Shown here: in pieces, positions 59,480 to 64,000 of the stretch
Layout of the letters: every line of letters begins with the position of its first letter
Numbering within the stretch: the stretch's first letter is position 1
NCBI RefSeq assembly: GCF_949987515.2
Contig: NC_082692.2
Coordinates: 91,831,488 to 91,895,487 of the forward strand
From: Delphinus delphis
Lineage: Eukaryota > Chordata > Mammalia > Artiodactyla > Delphinidae
Direction of reading: 5' to 3'
Length of the DNA stretch: 64,000 nt
The notes under the pieces: generated by a model
What the model was told of the DNA's origin: nothing
What the model saw: the letters and a program-made list of their open reading frames with translations, nothing else
Databases searched by the model: none
Position numbers and translations under genes: made by a program

Positions 59480-59745
59480 ACGATAGCCAACATGAAGTGT
59501 GTACTTTCTAACTAGACAATGGCCAACAACTTAACATAATCACCTCATAACAAGTCTAGGAGAAAAAGATTATTATCATTCTCATTTTACATTCCCATTA
59601 TTATATTATCCCCATTTTATAGACTGGAAAACTGAGGCTCAGAGTGTATAAGTAATTCACCCAAGGTCACACAAGTGGTAAGTAGTGATGCCAAGAATCA
59701 GACGCAGGCAAACTTGATATCTTAACACTTGATTTTATGCTCTTA
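59480..59745 (-). mobile_element. MIR SINE remnant, antisense
   Basis: TTATCCCCATTTTATAGACTGGAAAACTGAGGCTCAGAG..TTCACCCAAGGTCACACAAGTGGTAAG..TGCCAAGAATCAGACGC is reversed MIR. Confidence 0.8.
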
Positions 59746-60718
59746 ATACCCTTGGGGCTCTAAATGATAACAAACGAATTTCTAATTTTTCCCATACTCT
59801 TCTACTCTGGCAAATTCATGCACTTCTCTTACCATAATTCCTACCCTTACCATACTCCTACCCCCAAGGAAGTAACAATAGGGTATTGTATCTTTCATTT
59901 TTTCCATATCCTTATGTTTTCCATGCCACAGTCAGAAGTGGTCACTTGTTCACGCACAAACCCAACATAAGTCACAGCACATGGGTATAATGATAACAAA
60001 GAGAGCATACACTAACACTACTGCCACACTTGCAAACTGCCCTCCACCAAAGGAAATCAAGTAAGTTTAGGGTATATATTGCAAATGCAGAGCAAAGCTG
60101 TATGTTTACCAACACCTGGGAAAACTGAAATTCAAACCCAAGACCAGACATTAAATATCATTATGTAAGACACCAATGTCAAGTCCTTGCAAGGCTTAAC
60201 AACCAAATTAGCAATAAATTCTGACAGCCCCATCAATCAGCTCTATTCAGCCAATCCAATGGCAACTTTGTGTTTCTTTGCAGGCCCAGGGAACACACAC
60301 ACTTGCCCAGGGGAAAAAAAAAACACTTGATTAAATTTGGTTTTGAATAATTGGTTCATCAAAATTCTTCTGCTAAAGAAAAATGGCATTTCTAATTTAT
60401 AGAAATCATTATTTGAAATATAGTTATGAGTACTCAGAGAACCCCTGAAACGAAATAAATTTAAGTCAGCACAGTTAAGAAAGCCATTAAGAGGTATGTA
60501 ATGACAGCCCCTGCAATTATCACTCCAACACAGCTGGTGTGGAAACCTGCCAAAAGCCAGCTCCTCTCCTCCACCAGCTGTGGTCACTGTGCTTGATGCT
60601 TGGGAGCCCAGGTCAGGTGGATCAAGGGCTCTCATGCCCCATCTGGCAAGCCCAGGTGCCTGATGTTACCTATGAAGGAGCATGACACATTCTGGGCAGA
60701 AAAGGTGGGGGAGATTTT

Positions 60719-61472
60719 TTTTTTAACAACTTTATTGGAGTATAATTGCTTTATATTGTTGTGTCAGTTGCTTCTGTACAACAAAGTGAATCAGCTATAT
60801 GTATACATATATCCCCATATGCCCTCCCTCTTGTGTCTCCCTCCCACCCTCCCTGTCCCATCCCTCTAAGTGGTCACAAAGCACCAAGCTGATCTCCCTG
60901 TGCTATGCGGCTGCTTCCCACTAGCCATCTATTTTACATTTGGTAGTGTATATATGTCCATGCCACTCTCTCACTTCGTCCCAGCTTACCCTTCCCCCTC
61001 CCCGTGTCCTCAAGTCCATTCTCTACATCTGCGCCTTTATTCCTGTACTGCCCCTAGGCTCTTCAGAACCTTTTTTTTTTTTTTTTTAGATTCCATGTGT
61101 ATGTGTTAGCATACAGTATTTGTTTTTCTCTTTCTGACTTACTTCACTCTGTATGACAGACTCTAGGTCTATCCACCTCACTACAAATAACTCAGTTTCG
61201 TTTCTTATTATGGCTGAGTAATATTCCATTGTATATATGTGCCACATCTTCTTTATCCATTCATCTGTCAATGGACACTTAGGTTGCTTCCATGTCCTGG
61301 CTATTGTAAATAGCACTGCAATGAACACTGTGGTACATGACTCTTTTGGAATTATGGTTTTCTCAGGGTATATGCCCAGTAGTGGGATTGCTGGGTCATA
61401 TGGTAGTTCTAGTTTTAGTTTTTTAAGGAACCTCTGTACTGTTCTCCATAGTGGCTGTATCAATTTATATTC
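60719..61472 (-). mobile_element. Young 5'-truncated cetartiodactyl L1, antisense, with 15-bp target-site duplication
   Basis: GGTGGGGGAGATTTT flanks it exactly at 60704-60718 and 61473-61487. The 3' UTR (about 60720-61070, with a poly-T-like run at 61073-61087) precedes a minus-strand reading frame from 61472 to a TAA at 61086-61088. That frame encodes the intact L1 ORF2 C-terminus (..ELPYDPAIPLLGIYP.., ..DEWIKKMWHIYTMEYYSAI..) with no internal stop over about 128 codons. Only the tail of ORF2 is present, so it cannot transpose by itself. Confidence 0.93.
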
Positions 61473-61489
61473 GGTGGGGGAGATTTTCA

Positions 61490-62335
61490 AAAATCTATTG
61501 GTAGCCCCAAAACCTCTTTGGGAGGATTCTTTCACAGGTACACACTTCTTGCTTGCAAATAACCCCACTAACCTGCACTGGGCTTGACCTCCCATTCAGA
61601 GCGACCCCAGCATCCTTGAGAGCCAGGAAGTCCTACTGCAGACCTGGCTGGCCATTGCAAATTAACTGGGAATATTATTGCATATGATATCTGAGTGAGA
61701 AGGGAGAGTCTACACTTTTCCTCCAGCCCTGTTCTATGGGCACATGAGTGTGGTGTAGACTTTATCATATCTCCTAATTGTGACACAAAAATGCAAGCAG
61801 GCAATACGGGAGAGAAGACATCTCCAGGTCACTTTGGCAACCAATGCCTCTGTAGATGAGTCAGGGGGTCAGCCAGGGTCCCTGAATGAGAGAAGTAAAC
61901 AGTAAACTTTTTCCCTCTGCTTTGCATGGACCATAAACCACAGACAACTGGTACAGTTGGGGTGTGTGATAGGTGAGAAACATCTCCCTCGTTTTTGAAA
62001 TAGCATGGAATTTAACTGAGATAAATGTGAACTCCTACTTTTCAGTTAATTCAATTGCATTTGATGGATGGGAGGCAAGGAGAAACCTGACTTATCTGCA
62101 GTTTGTGAGAAAAAGACCTGCAGGTATTGATCACAACTGAGCCAACATGTGTGTGGTTGTTATATGTGCTACCGCAGGCTGTGTGGTGTTCATAGGTGTG
62201 TACCGTCTAGGACAAGGAAGGATGAGTCTCACGGTGTGCCACTTTGGTCATACTAGGTCCAGCATATTATATTCCTTTCTGAATTCCACATTTTAAGAGG
62301 CAGTACAGGCAGAGAATAACCAAGAGGGTAAAATG
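61490..62335. other. Intergenic DNA with nothing recognised
   Basis: About 850 bp after the L1, with no repeat or coding signal that I can name. Confidence 0.4.
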
Positions 62336-62339
62336 TTTG

Positions 62340-62480
62340 GGAACCAAAATAATAATGCAATAACAGCAATAGCTAATCCATTATACAAATGAGGATGCAG
62401 ATTTGGAGAGAAACTTTCCCAAGGTCATACAACAAGTAAGTTGGAATGCAGAATTCAAATTTGAGCCTGTCTGATCCATG
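62340..62480 (-). mobile_element. MIR SINE fragment, antisense
   Basis: AAATGAGGATGCAGATTTGGAGAG..TTCCCAAGGTCATACAACAAGTAAG..CTGTCTGATCCATGCTTT fits reversed MIR. Confidence 0.6.
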
Positions 62481-62559
62481 CTTTATCGTATTATGTGTAT
62501 TTGTTTTATTAGCCACACCAAGAGTGGCTTTATCACTGAGCCCATATTTGTCCTTTTTT

Positions 62560-62705
62560 GAAAAACAAAAATCATATATTTATGGTATATAACAGGATTT
62601 GATATACATAGTGAAATGATTACTACATCAATCTAATTAACATACTATCTAAGACTAACTTTTGACCTTTAAAAGCCTGCAAACATCCCATAATTACATT
62701 AGTAG
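62560..62705. mobile_element. Probable L1M 3' UTR fragment
   Basis: TTTATGGTATATAACAGGATTTGATATACATAGTGAAATGATTACTACATCAATCTAATTAACATACTATC resembles the L1M 3' UTR. Confidence 0.45.
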
Positions 62706-62810
62706 AGCCCTATTCTAGAAATCCACCAACTTCAGAAAAACAATGAAATCTGGTGACCTAGTTTGGTCTGATCTCATTGCTGTGATGAGAAAACATGGCT
62801 CCTGCCTTTT

Positions 62811-63020
62811 TTTTTTTTTTTTTTTTGCGGTACACGGGCTTCTCACTGTTGCGGCCTCTCCTGTTGCGGAGTACAGGCTCCGGACACACAAGCTCAGCGG
62901 CCATGGCTCACGGGCCCAGCCACTCCGCGCGGCATGTGGGATCTTCCCAGACCGGGGCACGAACCCATGTCCCCTGAATCGGCAGGCAGACTCTCAACCA
63001 CTGCGCCACCAGGGAAGCCC
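62811..63020 (-). mobile_element. Short CHR SINE (CHR-2/CD-like), antisense, with target-site duplication
   Basis: Poly-T, GCGGTACACGGGC.. body, reversed head ACCAGGGAAGCCC. GGCTCCTGCCTTTT at 62797-62810 recurs as GGCTGCTGCCTTTT at 63021-63034. Confidence 0.93.
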
Positions 63021-63034
63021 GGCTGCTGCCTTTT

Positions 63035-63810
63035 GATACAATGTGGTCCATTTCTGAAATTGCATCTTTGAGAAGTAAATAAGACCTTGGTTTGAAATAA
63101 ATGAGGCCAGACTAAAAGATGTCCTTCTACAAGCATTTTAACAAGCATGGAAAACTGACATCTGCAGTCTTATCATTCCCAGGATCCTACCCATTTCAGT
63201 CAAATAGGCCTCCAGTCACCACTCGTAGTAACACTCATTGGACACAAACCAGAATATGGGCTGAATTGGGATATAGTCAGAGTTTGCCCTTAGCATCACT
63301 ATGATAGACACAGAAATGCACTGCCCAGATCCCCTTCAAGAAAGGCCTTGCTTCCTAGTTGCAAGGAGTGTGGTTAGCAAACAGCCTCCAGCTGTCACTT
63401 CTCCAGGGCCTGCCTCAGCTCCAGGGAGCAGGCTCACTGAGGTCACACCTTTTCCAGGATAGCCTGTATCCAGTGACTAAGCAAAGTGGGGTACAAAGGC
63501 CTCACTGTTCAGCTGGAAGAAGGATGCTCTGCAGAGCAATACTTACCTGCACGTTCCCTTCTTCCTCTGCCCAATTTTGTTTCCTCCTTCCCAAGTGCTG
63601 ATCTCCAGTAAACAACCTGTACCACAAACTCCATTTCAGCATCTTTTTCTGAAGAACCCTACCAGTGATAATCCCCTTTTTCTGTTCTGTGACTTTAGAC
63701 CTCCTAATGGCACCCTCTTTTAGCCCATCATCCTAAAATAGGATGGTAAAAAGACTTAATTGGTTGGAAGCTTCTGGTCCAACTTTCAACTATTGCCCAA
63801 AGCAGGATGA
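63035..63810. other. Intergenic DNA with nothing recognised
   Basis: About 780 bp, no repeat that I can name and no coding signal. Confidence 0.4.
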
Positions 63811-63814
63811 AGCA

Positions 63815-63990
63815 GAAATGAGCAAAGGTGTTGGAGACAGACAGTTCTAGGTTCAAATTTCAGCCTTGGCATTAACGAGCGGAGTAACTTTGGGCATGGT
63901 ACTGAATCTCTCTGAGCCTCAGTTTTCTCCTCTGCCAAGTGGTGATGTCACTGTCTACCTATGAAGGTTGTTCCAAGAATGAAATATAAT
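63815..63990 (+). mobile_element. MIR SINE remnant at the window end
   Basis: GGTGTTGGAGACAGACAGTTCTAGGTTCAAATTTCAGCC.., TTTGGGCATGGTACTGAATCTCTCTGAGCCTCAG.. and TGTCTACCTATGAAGGTTG follow MIR. Confidence 0.8.
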
Positions 63991-64000
63991 CATATATAAT

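Noticed and set aside
60243..60635. 130-codon open frame on the minus strand
   Set aside because: No recognisable protein similarity; length is within chance for 64 kb of AT-rich DNA.
61086..61595. 169-codon minus-strand frame with clear protein similarity
   Set aside because: It is the C-terminal piece of L1 ORF2 in a 5'-truncated insertion plus unrelated flanking codons, not a host gene.

Overview
The window is mammalian nuclear DNA, almost certainly from a cetacean. It carries eleven tRNA-derived SINEs of the CHR (cetacean/hippo/ruminant) type, L1 3' ends of the cetartiodactyl type, and many older mammal-wide repeats (MIR, L2, MaLR LTRs, DNA-transposon remnants). No BovB LINE or Bov-tA/Bov-A2 SINE was seen, which argues against a ruminant. 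Toothed versus baleen whale is not decided by what I can see.

The only protein-coding gene I can support is LRRN1 (leucine-rich repeat neuronal 1). Its whole coding sequence lies in one exon at 13891-16041, plus strand, 716 codons, intact. A good splice acceptor at 13617/13618 starts this exon, so bases 1-13618 are read as the last part of the 5' intron. The promoter and first non-coding exon are not in the window. The 272-nt leader segment inside the coding exon holds three short upstream ORFs and signals for a possible small alternative intron. An AT-rich 3' UTR with several AATAAA signals follows the stop codon.

Layout: 1-13618, intron with DNA-transposon, L2, MIR and CHR copies and a 2.2-kb antisense L1 relic (8790-10980) that carries its own SINE; 13619 to about 17000, LRRN1 terminal exon; 17000-29300, intergenic with scattered MIR/L2, one CHR-1 and a compact perfect-stem hairpin at 20852-20896; 29300-34000, a repeat-dense block (old L1-like DNA, CHR-1, young L1 3' end, Tigger-type transposon, MaLR LTR, old L1); 34300-40560, L2-rich DNA including about 3 kb of one decayed L2 body; 40600-49000, MIRs, two CHR-1 copies and long repeat-poor tracts; 49000-53500, three short CHR copies, two of them nested in older repeats, then a palindromic MITE and LTR remnants; 53500-64000, LTR, L2 and MIR remnants, a young antisense L1 with target-site duplication, and a last CHR copy.

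I found no new multi-gene system. The observations most worth checking are the LRRN1 leader architecture, two unusual inverted repeats (20852-20896 and 37016-37037), repeat-free AT-rich tracts that may be regulatory, and several SINE-presence loci with clean target-site duplications usable as phylogenetic markers. Repeat family names come from recalled consensus sequences and were not verified by a search; boundaries of old repeats are approximate.
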